This document shows positions 1 to 8,397 of a DNA stretch of 64,000 nt, piece by piece. The position numbers and the translations under genes were made by a program. Within the stretch, counting starts at the first letter, position 1. The number at the start of each line of letters is the position of its first letter. The DNA comes from Streptomyces zingiberis (GTDB taxonomy: Bacteria > Actinomycetota > Actinomycetes > Streptomycetales > Streptomycetaceae). Where the stretch lies: assembly GCF_012034935.1 (NCBI RefSeq), contig NZ_JAATEN010000008.1, forward strand, positions 62,001 to 126,000. The letters run 5' to 3'. Under the pieces are notes generated by a model. The model did not search any database, was not told where the DNA came from, and saw nothing but the letters and a program-made list of their open reading frames with translations.

Positions 1-926
1 AAGATGTTGCCGCTGACCTGCCAGTACCCGGCCTCGCTGGTGTAGAAGGTGCCGAGGACGTTCTTGGAATCCTTGAAGTAGTTGTTGTCCACCTTGGCGC
101 GGGCCCCGGCGCGCGAGTTGATGCCCGATTCGTTGAGCTTCACATAGTGGTTGTTGTAGATGTGGGCGATGCCGCCGCGCAGCAGGGGCGCCCGTGAGTC
201 GATGTTCTGGTACAGGTTGTGGTGGTACGTGATGTAGCCGTTCGAGCGGTCGCTCTCGCTGGAGCCGACGAGGCCACCCCGGCCGGAGTTGCGCAGGATG
301 CTGTAGGAGAGCGTCACGTACTGGGTGTTGTCCTTCAGGTCGAAGAGGCCGTCGAAGCCCTCCGACTCCCCGCCGGACGCCTCCAGGGTGGTGTGGTCCA
401 CCCAGACGTTCCGGACGTCCTTCTCCATCCCGATGGCGTCCCCGCCGTTGGAGGTGGGCGAGCCGGACTTCTTGACGTTCCGCACGGTCACGTTCTGGAT
501 GATGATGTTGCGGGAGTCGCGGATGTGGATGCCCAGCTGGTCGAAGACGGCCCCGCCGCCGACCCCGACGATGGTGACGTTGCTGATCTGCTTCAGCTCG
601 ATGACGCCGGCGGCGGTGTTGCAGCTGCTGCCGGAGACCTTGGACGTGTTGCCGTGGTTGATCGTCCCCTCGACCTGGATGGTGATGGGGGTGCTGCTGC
701 TCGCCCGGTTGCACAGGGCCGTGTGGATCGCGGTGCCCGTGGTCGCCCGGACGGTCTGCCCGCCCGCCCCGCCGGTGGTGCCACCGTTCTGCGTGGCGTA
801 ACCGGTGACGCCGCCGGTCGCGGCCGAAGCCTCGGGGGCCGGCAGTGCCGCGCTGGTCGCGGCGGCCACTGCAAGCGCTGTCATGGCGAGCATCGCCCGG
901 AGCCGTGTCACGCGTGATCGATTCAT
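1..926 (-). CDS. Secreted pectate lyase, PL1 family (3' end beyond window)
   Basis: Extracellular beta-elimination of polygalacturonate. Translating the minus strand from the ATG at 926 gives about 308 codons that run off the window edge. Residues 1-35 form a signal peptide (Arg-rich start, Ala/Leu core, cleavage near EASA-ATGG). The rest is the Asn-rich parallel beta-helix typical of PL1, with repeated V-x-N and I-x-N ladders. The VWVDHTT motif lies near residue 173 and the RAPLLRGG...NNHY block, with the catalytic Arg region, near residue 244. An AAAGGG ribosome site lies about 10 nt before the start. A promoter and a LacI-type operator lie about 300 bp upstream, suggesting repression relieved by a plant-polysaccharide sugar. 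Family call is strong; the exact substrate (pectate or pectin) is inferred. Confidence 0.9.
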   Translation of the reverse strand, partial: MNRSRVTRLRAMLAMTALAVAAATSAALPAPEASAATGGVTGYATQNGGTTGGAGGQTVRATTGTAIHTALCNRASSSTPITIQVEGTINHGNTSKVSGSSCNTAAGVIELKQISNVTIVGVGGGAVFDQLGIHIRDSRNIIIQNVTVRNVKKSGSPTSNGGDAIGMEKDVRNVWVDHTTLEASGGESEGFDGLFDLKDNTQYVTLSYSILRNSGRGGLVGSSESDRSNGYITYHHNLYQNIDSRAPLLRGGIAHIYNNHYVKLNESGINSRAGARAKVDNNYFKDSKNVLGTFYTSEAGYWQVSGNI

Positions 927-1214
927 TCTTGCCCAGCCCTTTCGTTGTGGCGCGGTGGCGCACAGGCCGGCCGCACGCCGTGGTCGTCCCCGCGGGCCGC
1001 CGGAGGCCGGACCACCGGAGAGAGGTCGCCGTACGGGCCGGCTTGGGTGTTTTCTCCCTCGTCGGAGCCCGGTCCGGCGGTCCTCCGGCGTCCGGGGCCC
1101 GCGGCCGCCGGACCCGGCCGGTGTGGTCCGGGGTGGGGGCGGGGCGGTGTTCCGGGGGTGCGGGGGTCTCCGCGTGGATCGGCGGCAGCTCTCCCGTGGT
1201 GCCGCGCGTGGGGG

Positions 1215-1226
1215 GAAAGCGCTTTC
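1215..1226. promoter_or_regulatory. LacI-family-type operator palindrome
   Basis: GAAAGCGCTTTC is a perfect 12-bp palindrome with the central CG typical of LacI/GalR-family operators that control glycoside utilisation genes in actinomycetes. It begins 9 nt downstream of the -10 hexamer of the minus-strand promoter at 1235-1263, so a bound repressor would cover the predicted transcription start of the pectate lyase gene. No LacI-family regulator is encoded in the window, so the partner is unknown. Confidence 0.6.
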
Positions 1227-1234
1227 TGTCGAGG

Positions 1235-1263
1235 ACGATAGGGCGGCGTCCGTGAAGCGGCAA
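1235..1263 (-). promoter_or_regulatory. Putative vegetative promoter of the pectate lyase gene
   Basis: On the minus strand TTGCCG (1263-1258) and TATCGT (1240-1235) are separated by exactly 17 bp, each matching the -35/-10 consensus at four of six positions. Transcription would start near 1228, inside or next to the palindrome at 1215-1226, leaving an untranslated leader of about 300 nt before the lyase ATG at 926. The rest of the 927-1622 gap is GC-rich sequence with no gene I can support, apart from the terminator at 1502-1554. Confidence 0.45.
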
Positions 1264-1501
1264 GACTCCGTACCGTAGTGGAAGCCTCCCCTCCGCTTCT
1301 GGTGCGTGGGGGCCGGTGGTCCTGGCGCCGCGAGCCCGGCGGCGCGCGGGGCGGGGCGGCGCGGCCGCCCGGAGGCGGAGGCGGGCGCCCGGGAGGCGAG
1401 CGGGGCGGGCCGGGGTGTGCGGCGGTGGCCGGAAAGGCTGGTGGGGCGCGGGGCGGGCCGGGTTCGCGCGCCCCGCGCCCCGCCCCGCTCATGGCTGTCC
1501 C

Positions 1502-1554
1502 CCGGACCGGACCGGCCCCCTCCTGGTGCAGCAGGAGGGGGCCGGCCGGTCCGG
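1502..1554 (-). terminator. Strong hairpin terminator after the LPMO gene
   Basis: Arms 1502-1525 and 1532-1554 pair over 23 bp with one bulged A (1511) and a 6-nt loop. The hairpin lies about 70 nt past the LPMO stop codon and separates it from the lyase promoter. There is no U-run, as usual for high-GC actinomycete terminators. Confidence 0.7.
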
Positions 1555-1622
1555 GGGTTCCCCCCGGGGAAGGACCGGATGCCGGCTGGGGGACCGGCAT
1601 CCGGCCCGGGCGCGGTGGTGGC

Positions 1623-2663
1623 TCAGCCGCGTCGGCGGGCCGCCCGGCGGCGGGCGCTGGTCAGCATGAACGCGGCGCCGAGCGCGGCGGCGGCCGCGCC
1701 GCCCACGGCGAGCGGGGTGGTGGCGCTGTCCCCGCCCGTCTGCGCCAGCTCCTCCGTGCCGGCGCGCTCGCCGGCCGGCGCGGAGCCGCCGGCGCCGGCG
1801 GCCCGCGGAGCGTTGCCCTCGTCGGCGGCCGGGGCCTTCTCGTCCGTGCCGTCCGCCTCCGCCGGAGCGGCCTTGGCGACCGGCTTCTCCGCCTGCCGCT
1901 CACCGTCGCCGTGGCCCTCGCCGTGTGCGTCACCGCCGTTGCCGCCGTGGCTGACGGTGGACCGGCCGGCGGCGGCCTCGATCCGCTTGTCGTCCGGGGC
2001 CTCCGCCGCGGGGCCGCCGGACGAGGCCGCGCCGCCGAAGGTGACGTCCGAGCAGGTGTAGAAGGCCTCGGGGCTGTCCGAGCGCTGCCAGACGCTGTAG
2101 ATCAGGTGGCGGCCCGAACGCGCCGGCACGGTGCCCTCGAACACGTACTCGCCATTGCTCAGCGTCGGGTCGGTGACCTTGGCGAAGGGCTGTGCCTCCA
2201 GGTCGTTCCAGGTCAGCGGGGAGGAGGGGTCGTAGCCCGGCTTGGTCATGTACAGCTCGAACGAGCCCTTGTGCGGCGCGGTCGCCTTGTAGCGGAAGGT
2301 GTGCGAGCCGGCGGACATCGGGCTGGCCGGCCAGTCGGCGCGCGCCAGGTCGAGTCCCTTGTACTTGTCGCGGCCGGCGCTGCACAGCTTGCCGTCCGGG
2401 ATGATCTCCTTGTGCCGCCCGGCCGCGTCCGCGATGTTGACCTCGTTCCAGTCGTAGAACGCCTGGGTGCCGCTGGCCGCGACGGCCGCCTTGCAGGCCG
2501 CCGACTGCGGGCTCTCCGGGTTCTCGGCGAAGCAGGCGGCCACCCGGCTGACCGGGTCGGACATCGAGCCGTGCGCGGAGGCGGGGGCGGCCGCCAGCAC
2601 GGTGAGCGCCAGCGGTGCGGCGGCGCCGGCGAGAACGGTCGCGGTCGTGCGGCGTGCGGTCAT
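1623..2663 (-). CDS. AA10 lytic polysaccharide monooxygenase with sortase (LAxTG) wall anchor
   Basis: Copper-dependent oxidative cleavage of chitin or cellulose. Signal peptide residues 1-30 end in ASA, so mature protein starts with His31 (HGSMSDP), which forms the histidine brace with His131 (TAPH). Phe201 (EAFYTC) fits the axial residue. The AA10 domain spans about 31-210. A 95-residue Ala/Gly/Glu-rich linker follows, then LAQTG at 306-310, a hydrophobic helix and a final Arg-rich tail: a class E sortase signal. Most AA10 enzymes are freely secreted or carry CBMs, so wall anchoring is unusual. Start chosen for GAGGAG 8 nt upstream. Monocistronic, ended by the hairpin at 1502-1554. Substrate preference cannot be read from sequence. 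Confidence 0.92.
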   Translation of the reverse strand: MTARRTTATVLAGAAAPLALTVLAAAPASAHGSMSDPVSRVAACFAENPESPQSAACKAAVAASGTQAFYDWNEVNIADAAGRHKEIIPDGKLCSAGRDKYKGLDLARADWPASPMSAGSHTFRYKATAPHKGSFELYMTKPGYDPSSPLTWNDLEAQPFAKVTDPTLSNGEYVFEGTVPARSGRHLIYSVWQRSDSPEAFYTCSDVTFGGAASSGGPAAEAPDDKRIEAAAGRSTVSHGGNGGDAHGEGHGDGERQAEKPVAKAAPAEADGTDEKAPAADEGNAPRAAGAGGSAPAGERAGTEELAQTGGDSATTPLAVGGAAAAALGAAFMLTSARRRAARRRG

Positions 2664-2949
2664 CGTGGGGGCTCCTCACAGAGGTGACTCGGGGGTGCGT
2701 CGCAGGGCCGGACCCGCGGCCCGGAGCGGCTCCGAAGGGGCGCCGCCGGCCGCCGGAATCCGTCCCGGCGCTCCGCACGCTAGCCCCGCCGGCGGGCGGA
2801 AAACCCTGTCCGGGCGGGCCGGAGGCGATCCTTATGCCGCCGTTAAGGAACGGCTGAGCGGTGGTTAAGGGCCGGCACCGCACCGGTCGCGTCGGCCGGC
2901 GTCGCCTCCGCCTGTAGCCCACCGGGGCACGGCGCGCTACGCCGGCTCC

Positions 2950-3222
2950 ATGAAGACCATCAGTCAGCGTGAGTTCCGGAACAACTCCGCCGCTGTCATG
3001 GACGCGGTGGAAGCCGGTGAGACCTACCACATCACCCGCAACGGCACCGAAGTTGCCGAACTCCGCCCCATCCGGCGCAAACGTTCCCTCACCGCTGAGG
3101 AGTTGGTGGAGCGCCACCGCCGGCTGCCTCCGGTGGACCATGAGGCCATGCGCCGGGAGGCCGATGAGTTCTTCGGTTCCGAGGACCGTGTCGGCGACGA
3201 CCCGCAGGGGCTCCGGCGGTGA
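2950..3222 (+). CDS. Phd/YefM-family antitoxin
   Basis: A 90-residue protein whose N-terminal half ([20 protein letters not shown], then [16 protein letters not shown]) is the Phd/YefM DNA-binding fold, and whose charged C-terminal half (about 45-90) should bind and neutralise the toxin. It overlaps the VapC gene by 4 bp (GTGA), the usual coupled layout, and is expected to autorepress the operon. A TACGCC -10-like hexamer (2938-2943) lies 6 nt before the ATG with no ribosome site, so the mRNA is probably leaderless. The phd-type antitoxin paired with a PIN toxin is common in actinomycetes. Confidence 0.85.
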   Translation: MKTISQREFRNNSAAVMDAVEAGETYHITRNGTEVAELRPIRRKRSLTAEELVERHRRLPPVDHEAMRREADEFFGSEDRVGDDPQGLRR

Positions 3223-3623
3223 TCGCCTCCCATCCTTCCGGCGTGCTGGATACCTGTGTCTACATCGGCCTCCACGGGATCACCCCTGCCGCCCTGCCCA
3301 CGGTCCCCCTGCTCACCGCCGTCACCATGGCCGAACTCCAGCAGGGAGTCATGCTGGCGAAGGATCCGGCTGTCAGGGCCGCACGTATGGAGAGGCTGGG
3401 GGCCGCCGTGGCCGACTTCGATCCGCTGCCCTTCGACGGCGACGCGGCCACGCGGTACGGCACCCTGGTCTCCCTGACGCTCGCGGCCGAACGGAATCCG
3501 CGCCCCCGGAGGCTGGATCTCATGATCGCCGCCACCGCCTCGGTGCGCGGTCTGCCGTTGTTCACGCGCAATCCGGATGACTTCGAGGGGCTGGAGAGTG
3601 CCGTGACCGTCGTTCCGGTCTGA
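3219..3623 (+). CDS. VapC-family PIN-domain toxin
   Basis: A 134-residue PIN endoribonuclease, probably cleaving tRNA or rRNA when freed from its antitoxin. Acidic active-site residues are in place: Asp in [10 protein letters not shown] near residue 11, Glu in TMAELQQG near 42, Asp in RLDLMIAA near 104 and Asp in TRNPDDF near 123. The GTG start overlaps the antitoxin stop codon, indicating translational coupling. Nothing suggests it is broken. The RNA target is unknown. Confidence 0.87.
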   Translation: MIASHPSGVLDTCVYIGLHGITPAALPTVPLLTAVTMAELQQGVMLAKDPAVRAARMERLGAAVADFDPLPFDGDAATRYGTLVSLTLAAERNPRPRRLDLMIAATASVRGLPLFTRNPDDFEGLESAVTVVPV

Positions 3624-3624
3624 C

Positions 3625-3674
3625 GGCCACGGCCACGGCCACGGCCACGGGGCCGGCCGCAGCCACAGCCACAG
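3625..3674. repeat. GGCCAC hexamer tandem repeat
   Basis: Four head-to-tail GGCCAC units (3625-3648) immediately after the vapC stop, followed by a degenerate AGCCAC stretch to 3674. A simple repeat in the gap before the GntR gene, with no coding role seen. Confidence 0.7.
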
Positions 3675-3775
3675 GCCCGCGGCTCCTGCCTGCCGCGGGC
3701 CCCTCGCGTCGCGGTGGCGGGGCGCCGCGGCCCACAATGGGGCACCAGTCCGGCACGCCCCGAGGAGAGCCGTCC

Positions 3776-4150
3776 GTGAGTCTGAAGGTCACCGTCGTTC
3801 CCGGCGCCGCCGAGCCGCCGTACGAGCAACTCCGGGCGCAGATCGCCGCGCAGGCGCGGTCGGGGCGGCTCCCCGTCGGGTACCGGCTGCCGACCGTGCG
3901 CGCGCTCGCCGGGCAGCTCGGGCTCGCGGTCAACACGGTGGCCAAGGCGTACCGGGCGCTGGAGGCCGACGGGGTGGTCGAGACCCGGGGCCGGAGCGGC
4001 ACCTTCGTGGCCGCGGCCGAGGAGGGCGCGGCGCGGGAGGCCGCCGCCGCGGCGCAGGAGTTCGCCCGGCGCGCCCGCCGGCTGGGGCTGGACCGGGCGG
4101 CGGCGCTGGCGGCGGCCGAGGAGGCTCTGCGCGCCGCATACGCCGGCTGA
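3776..4150 (+). CDS. Short GntR-family regulator (YtrA-like)
   Basis: A 124-residue DNA-binding protein with the winged-helix of GntR at residues 10-75 (PPYEQLRAQIAAQARSG, RLPTVRALAGQLGLAVNTV, AKAYRALEADGVVETRGRSG) and only a short Ala-rich helical tail, as in the YtrA subfamily whose members often control adjacent ABC transporters. No transporter is adjacent here. The GTG at 3776 is chosen because GAGGAG sits 8 nt upstream; an in-frame ATG at 3737 has no ribosome site. Transcribed in the same direction as the toxin-antitoxin pair but 150 bp away. Confidence 0.82.
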   Translation: MSLKVTVVPGAAEPPYEQLRAQIAAQARSGRLPVGYRLPTVRALAGQLGLAVNTVAKAYRALEADGVVETRGRSGTFVAAAEEGAAREAAAAAQEFARRARRLGLDRAAALAAAEEALRAAYAG

Positions 4151-4740
4151 CCGGACGCCGGACCCGCCCGGCCGTGCCCGCCGGGAGGGGCGGTGGGGAA
4201 GGCGGCCCGGTGCGGGCCTCCCGCTTCGGCAGGGGCGACGGGTGCGCCCCTGGGGTCCGGGGGATCTTCTCCCGGCAGGCCGGCAGGCCGGCAGGCCGGC
4301 AGGCCGGTGCTCCGGCGCCCGGGTGTGCCGGTCTGCGGGTGTGCCGGGACGGCGGGCGGACCGCACCGCCCGCGGCCCGCCGCCGCGTGCCCGTCCGTCG
4401 CCGCGTGCCCGCGAGGGCACGGGACCGGGGGAGACGGCAGGGCCCCGCCGGCGCGGGGGTGAGGCCGTCCGGGTCCGCGTGGCAGATGTGGACGTCCCGT
4501 CAGGTCCCGGCCGCGGCCGAAAGTTTCACCCGCGCACGCGCGTAGATTCGCTGTTTCCGGGGGATGTCCCCACCATGCCCAGCAGGTTCCCCACCATGGC
4601 CGGCCGGGTCTGCTTTGACATGACCTCGCCAATCCGGCCCCGCCGGTGCCCGCCGGACGCGATCACGCCGGCCCGGCCCTGACAGCACAGCGCGACCTGC
4701 CGCCCCGTCCCCCCGCAGTGTCCCTGCCACCGGAGGTCCC
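4151..4740. other. 590-bp gap without a supported gene
   Basis: Holds an 8-bp tandem repeat (CCGGCAGG, four copies at 4272-4307) and a consensus TTGACA at 4615-4620 that lacks a -10 at 16-19 bp spacing, so no lipase promoter can be assigned. Open frames here have low-complexity Arg/Pro/Gly composition and no ribosome sites. Confidence 0.6.
4272..4307. repeat. CCGGCAGG tandem repeat
   Basis: Four exact 8-bp units plus a partial fifth in noncoding DNA upstream of the lipase gene; length variation between strains would be expected. Confidence 0.75.
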
Positions 4741-5541
4741 GTGAGACTCTTCCGCCACGCCGCCCCCCTGTCCGCCCTGCTCCTCGCCGCCGCGCTGACC
4801 CTGACCGGCGCCGGCGCCGCCACGGCCGCGCCCGCGGCCACCGGCTATGTGGCGCTGGGCGACTCGTACGCCTCCGGCCTCGGCGCCGGCAGCTACGACA
4901 GCGCGAGCGGCGACTGCAAGCGCAGCAACCGGGCCTACGGGCCCCTGTGGGCCGCCGCCAACTCCCCCTCGTCCTTCCACTTCACCGCCTGTTCCGGCGC
5001 CAGGACCGGTGACGTGCTGAACAGCCAGCTCGGCCCGCTCAGCTCCTCGACCGGCCTGGTCAGCATCTCCGTCGGCGGCAACGACGCCGGATTCGCCGAC
5101 GTCATGACCACCTGTGTGCTCAGCTCCCAGTCCACCTGCCTCAGCCGGGTGCAGCAGGCGCGCGACTACATGAACGCCACCCTGCCCGGCAAGCTCGACC
5201 AGGTGTACGCGGCCATCCGCGCCAAGGCGCCCGCCGCCCGGGTCGTCGTGCTGGGCTACCCCCGCCTCTACCAGCTCAAGGGCACCTGCATCGCCGGGCT
5301 GAGCGAGGCGGAGCGCTCCGCGCTCAACGCCGCCTCCGACAATCTCAACGAGGTCACCGCCAAGCGCGCGGCCGACCACGGCTTCTCCTTCGGCGACGTC
5401 CGCCCCACCTTCGCCGGGCACGAGATCTGCTCCGGTGACTCCTGGATCCACAGCGTCACCTTGCCCATCAACGACTCCTACCACCCCACCGCCGCCGGCC
5501 AGTCCGGCGGCTATCTGCCGGTGCTCCGCTCCCTCGCGTGA
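4741..5541 (+). CDS. Secreted SGNH-hydrolase lipase/esterase
   Basis: Extracellular ester hydrolase of the Streptomyces GDSL lipase type (266 aa). Signal peptide residues 1-30, cleaved near TAA-PAA. Block I GDSY carries Ser42, the oxyanion residues include Gly in the FTACSGARTGD region and Asn114 of GGND, and block V DSYHP carries Asp245 and His248. Six Cys (59, 84, 125, 133, 183, 230) fit the three disulfides of the S. coelicolor/S. rimosus lipases. GTG start with GGAGG 8 nt upstream. Likely ended by the hairpin at 5567-5604. Substrate (phospholipid or neutral ester) not decidable from sequence. Confidence 0.93.
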   Translation: MRLFRHAAPLSALLLAAALTLTGAGAATAAPAATGYVALGDSYASGLGAGSYDSASGDCKRSNRAYGPLWAAANSPSSFHFTACSGARTGDVLNSQLGPLSSSTGLVSISVGGNDAGFADVMTTCVLSSQSTCLSRVQQARDYMNATLPGKLDQVYAAIRAKAPAARVVVLGYPRLYQLKGTCIAGLSEAERSALNAASDNLNEVTAKRAADHGFSFGDVRPTFAGHEICSGDSWIHSVTLPINDSYHPTAAGQSGGYLPVLRSLA

Positions 5542-5566
5542 CGGACGGACGCGGTACCGGCGCCGT

Positions 5567-5604
5567 CCGCCGGTGACGCCCCGCCCGGCCGGTGTCACCG
5601 GCGG
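5567..5604 (+). terminator. Hairpin after the lipase gene
   Basis: CCGCCGGTGAC (5567-5577) pairs perfectly with GTCACCGGCGG (5594-5604); a second copy of the right arm follows at 5612-5622, so two alternative hairpins are possible. Located 26 nt after the stop codon. Confidence 0.6.
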
Positions 5605-5970
5605 GCGCGGTGTCACCGGCGGACCGTGACGGACCGGCCGGCGCGGATGTGCCCCCGCGCCGGCCGGCCCCCGTACGCCGCGCGGCCCGCACTGCACGGC
5701 CCGCGCCGCCCCGTCCGGAGCCCGGCCCGGTGTCCGGACACGACCGGGTCCGGGCGCCCCGCGGGCCCGTGCGCTCTCGCGACACGCCCGGCGTGCTCCG
5801 CGCGGTGGGCAGCGCACCCGAGTGCCCGTGCGCCGGGTGGGTAATCCTTCCGAGAGGCCAACCACCGTGCCGGGGAGGCCAGTCGGGGATACGCGGATAC
5901 ACGGGTGACGCGCCGGGGCGGTAGGGTTAGCCTGCCCGGGCCGGGTGCCCTCGTTCGGGTGGGGAGTGTC
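5605..5970. other. 366-bp gap upstream of the small basic protein gene
   Basis: Contains a TAGGGT -10-like hexamer at 5922-5927 overlapping GGTTAGCCT, about 45 bp before the next start. No convincing -35 and no gene seen. Confidence 0.4.
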
Positions 5971-6243
5971 ATGGATCAGATAACAACGCGGAGCAGGCCC
6001 CGAGTGCCTGCCGTCAACTGCGGAAGCGGCGTGCACAGCTCGCGTCTCGACCGCCATCTCGCCGTGCTGGCCGGCCCCGCCGTGCCACAGCGCGACACCG
6101 AGGAGGCGACCCTGCTGATGCGGGAGATCACCTCGCGCGGGGGTCCCCGCGCCACGACGACCCGGCGTGCCCGCGTCTCGCGGGTGTCGCTCTTCGCGCC
6201 GCTCCGGCGGCTGCGGCGGTCACTCCTCGGCAACCACGGGTAG
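5971..6243 (+). CDS. Small basic protein of unknown function
   Basis: A 90-residue protein with an Arg-rich C-terminal third (TTTRRARVSRVSLFAPLRRL) and no signal peptide or membrane segment; not assigned to a family. The ATG at 5971 follows GGGGAG by only 4 nt; the frame stays open upstream to 5905 without a better site. A hairpin terminator follows at 6271-6294, supporting a real transcription unit. Composition is less biased toward Arg/Pro/Ala than shadow frames nearby (it uses Asn, Gln, Ile, Val, Thr normally). Coding status moderately likely. Confidence 0.5.
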   Translation: MDQITTRSRPRVPAVNCGSGVHSSRLDRHLAVLAGPAVPQRDTEEATLLMREITSRGGPRATTTRRARVSRVSLFAPLRRLRRSLLGNHG

Positions 6244-6270
6244 ACCGGCCGGCAGCTTCCCGCCCGGCCC

Positions 6271-6294
6271 CACCGGGCGCCACGGCGCCCGGTG
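6271..6294. terminator. Perfect 10-bp hairpin
   Basis: CACCGGGCGC and GCGCCCGGTG flank a CACG loop, 27 nt after the small-protein stop and on the 3' side of the minus-strand gene at 6669-8174. The remaining sequence to 6668 shows nothing else I can support. Confidence 0.6.
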
Positions 6295-6668
6295 ACCCCG
6301 CCGCCTGCCCGGCCTCCGCGCATCCCCGGCTCGCGGACACACCGGCCGCTCCGCACGGCGCCCACCACCCGGACCGCCGCACTCCCCGCCCGGCCCGGCG
6401 CGCCCGGCCGCACGCGCCCCATCGGGCCGCGTGTCGGCCGGCTCGGCGCCCGTGGCTCTCGCCCGGCCCCCTCTTCCCTCCCGTTCCCGGCAGCCCGCGC
6501 GCCGTACGGGGCGGTCACGGCCTACGCCGGCCCGTGCCCGGATGCCCCGCGTCCCTGCACGGCGGGCGGCGGACGGTCCGTCCCACGCTGCGGGGCACGT
6601 CGAGCGTCAACGCAGCCACGGGCCCGCCGCGTCCGGCGGCCGCCGCGCATACCCTCCGCGCCCGGACC

Positions 6669-8174
6669 TCAGAGCAGCGCGAACTGGCCGCCGGGCCCCT
6701 CCTCCGGGTGGTCCAGGACGGAGGCGGGGCGGCGGGCGGCCGCCGGTACCGGCAGTACCCCGGCGCCGCGCAGCTCGGCCGTGGTCAGCCGCTCCTCCGG
6801 CCGCAGTCCCGCCAGCCGCTGCGCCAGCCGGCGGCGTTCCGGGCGGAGTTCGTCCAGCAGGGTCAGCACGGTGATCAGCTCCAGCAGTTCGGAGGTCCGG
6901 TCGCGCGGCCACCGTGCCGGACCGATCGCGGCCAGCGTGCCCGGGTCGGCAGGGGCCACGCGCCGCGCGTACCACTCGGCGAGCACCGGGACCCCGGACA
7001 CCTCGAACTCCCAGGCGGCGGGTTCCACGGGCGCGATGCGGCCCTCGCCGAGCAGCAGCGCCCGTTCCGCGGCGTCGTACAGCGGTTCCGGGGGGAGGGC
7101 GCCCAGGTTCTCCGGGAGCGCGGCGCGGACGTACGGGCGCCGGCCGCCGGGCAGCCGGGGGCGCTCGCCCGGCGCGCCCGTGCCACCGGCGCCGCGCGCA
7201 CCGAAGGAGTGCAGCCACAGCACGCGGCGGCCCAGCGCGACCCCCTCGCGCCACAGCGCGGCGGACCGGGGCAGCGGCACGGTCCGGTCCCCGCCGTGGC
7301 GCCGGACCGCGGACGCCGTCCAGGCCAGCACGTCCTCCGCGGTCACCGGGGTGGCGAGGCGCTCGGTGAGCAGGGCGGTCAGGCCGGGGGCGAGGTTGGG
7401 TTCCGCGCCGCCGGGGCGGCGGAACAGCGGCCGGATGCGCCCGGGCCGGCCCGCCGGGGAGCGCCCCTCGGGAAGCAGCGCCGAGAAGTGCAGCAGATCC
7501 TCCACACAGCCTTCGCCGCCGTGGCCGCTCCGGCCACCGCCGGCCGGGCCCGGCACCGCGCCCGTCTCCACGGCGAACAGCTGGTGGCCGTCGGCGACCC
7601 GCCACAGCTCCGGGCGGGCCGCGTCCAGCAGCCGCTGGTCGGGGATGAGCCACTGGCGGTCGAACGGGCCGTGCAGCAGCCGCACGGGCTCCGGGCAGGG
7701 CCCGGTCTCCTCGGCGAGCGGGCCCGTGGTGGCGGGGTGGCCGGGCAGGTGCGGCAGGGCCAGCCGGATGTTCCGGGCCCGGGAGGGACGGAACAGCCGT
7801 TCCCGTTCGGCGCGTTCGGTGACGGGGGTGAGGCGGGTCAGCCGGTCCCAGCGCGCGGTCAGGGTGGCGGGCTCCGGGGCCAGCACCCAGGAGCGGCCGG
7901 TGCGCAGCGGCGCCACCGACCAGGGCAGCAGGTCGGCGAGGAGCGGGTCGTCCCCCAAGGCGGTGGGGCGGCCGGGCCGCGGCGCGGGCGCCCGGCGCGG
8001 GGTCGGGGAGGGGGCGCGCGCCGTGGAGCGGGCCCCGGGGGCGGTGGGCGGTGGCAGGAGGGCGTCGGCACCGGTGGCGCCGGGCGGGCCCGCCGACGGG
8101 GACGCGGGCCCGTCGCCGGCCGGCGGGGTGCGGTTCCCGGTTCCGGCGGCCGCGGTGTCCTCTCGCGCCGTCAC
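6669..8174 (-). CDS. Orphan type ISP restriction/modification C-terminal-domain protein
   Basis: A 501-residue protein matching the C-terminal (target-recognition) region of type ISP restriction-modification enzymes: DVLAWTASAVRRHGGDRTVP, then FREAV-like WREGVALGRRVLWLHSFG, and the GVPVLAEWYARR segment. There is no N-terminal nuclease, helicase or methyltransferase part: residues 1-75 are Pro/Ala-rich disorder, and the conserved domain fills about 80-470. Such stand-alone forms are widespread in Streptomyces and their function is unknown; it should not be taken as an active restriction enzyme. GTG start preceded by an AGGGGGG stretch. Transcribed alone, away from the GntR gene 220 bp upstream. 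Confidence 0.72.
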   Translation of the reverse strand: MTAREDTAAAGTGNRTPPAGDGPASPSAGPPGATGADALLPPPTAPGARSTARAPSPTPRRAPAPRPGRPTALGDDPLLADLLPWSVAPLRTGRSWVLAPEPATLTARWDRLTRLTPVTERAERERLFRPSRARNIRLALPHLPGHPATTGPLAEETGPCPEPVRLLHGPFDRQWLIPDQRLLDAARPELWRVADGHQLFAVETGAVPGPAGGGRSGHGGEGCVEDLLHFSALLPEGRSPAGRPGRIRPLFRRPGGAEPNLAPGLTALLTERLATPVTAEDVLAWTASAVRRHGGDRTVPLPRSAALWREGVALGRRVLWLHSFGARGAGGTGAPGERPRLPGGRRPYVRAALPENLGALPPEPLYDAAERALLLGEGRIAPVEPAAWEFEVSGVPVLAEWYARRVAPADPGTLAAIGPARWPRDRTSELLELITVLTLLDELRPERRRLAQRLAGLRPEERLTTAELRGAGVLPVPAAARRPASVLDHPEEGPGGQFALL

Positions 8175-8397
8175 TGCGGTTCCCCCCTCCCCGTCCGGGT
8201 TCGGTACGGCCGCCGGCCCCTGCCGCGGTGGCCCGGACCGCCGCCGGCGGGCCGCGGTCCCCGGGGCTGCTTCCCTCTCCGCCGCGCCGGACGCCGCGCG
8301 TCCGTCGGGTTCCCCGCCGCGCGGCTGCCCGCGCGGTCCGGCCGCGGGCCCGGCCCGGCCATCGTAACGGCGGCCGGGGACACGGCCCGGCGGGTGC

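Noticed and set aside
4615..4620. Consensus TTGACA as lipase promoter
   Set aside because: No -10 hexamer at 16-19 bp spacing.
5920..5938. Possible iron box (DmdR/IdeR) around GGTTAGCCT
   Set aside because: About 11 of 19 positions fit the consensus, too few, and the following gene has no iron-related feature.
6292..8367. A 691-codon plus-strand frame opposite the type ISP domain gene
   Set aside because: Ser/Arg/Pro-rich shadow of the real minus-strand gene; no conserved motifs.
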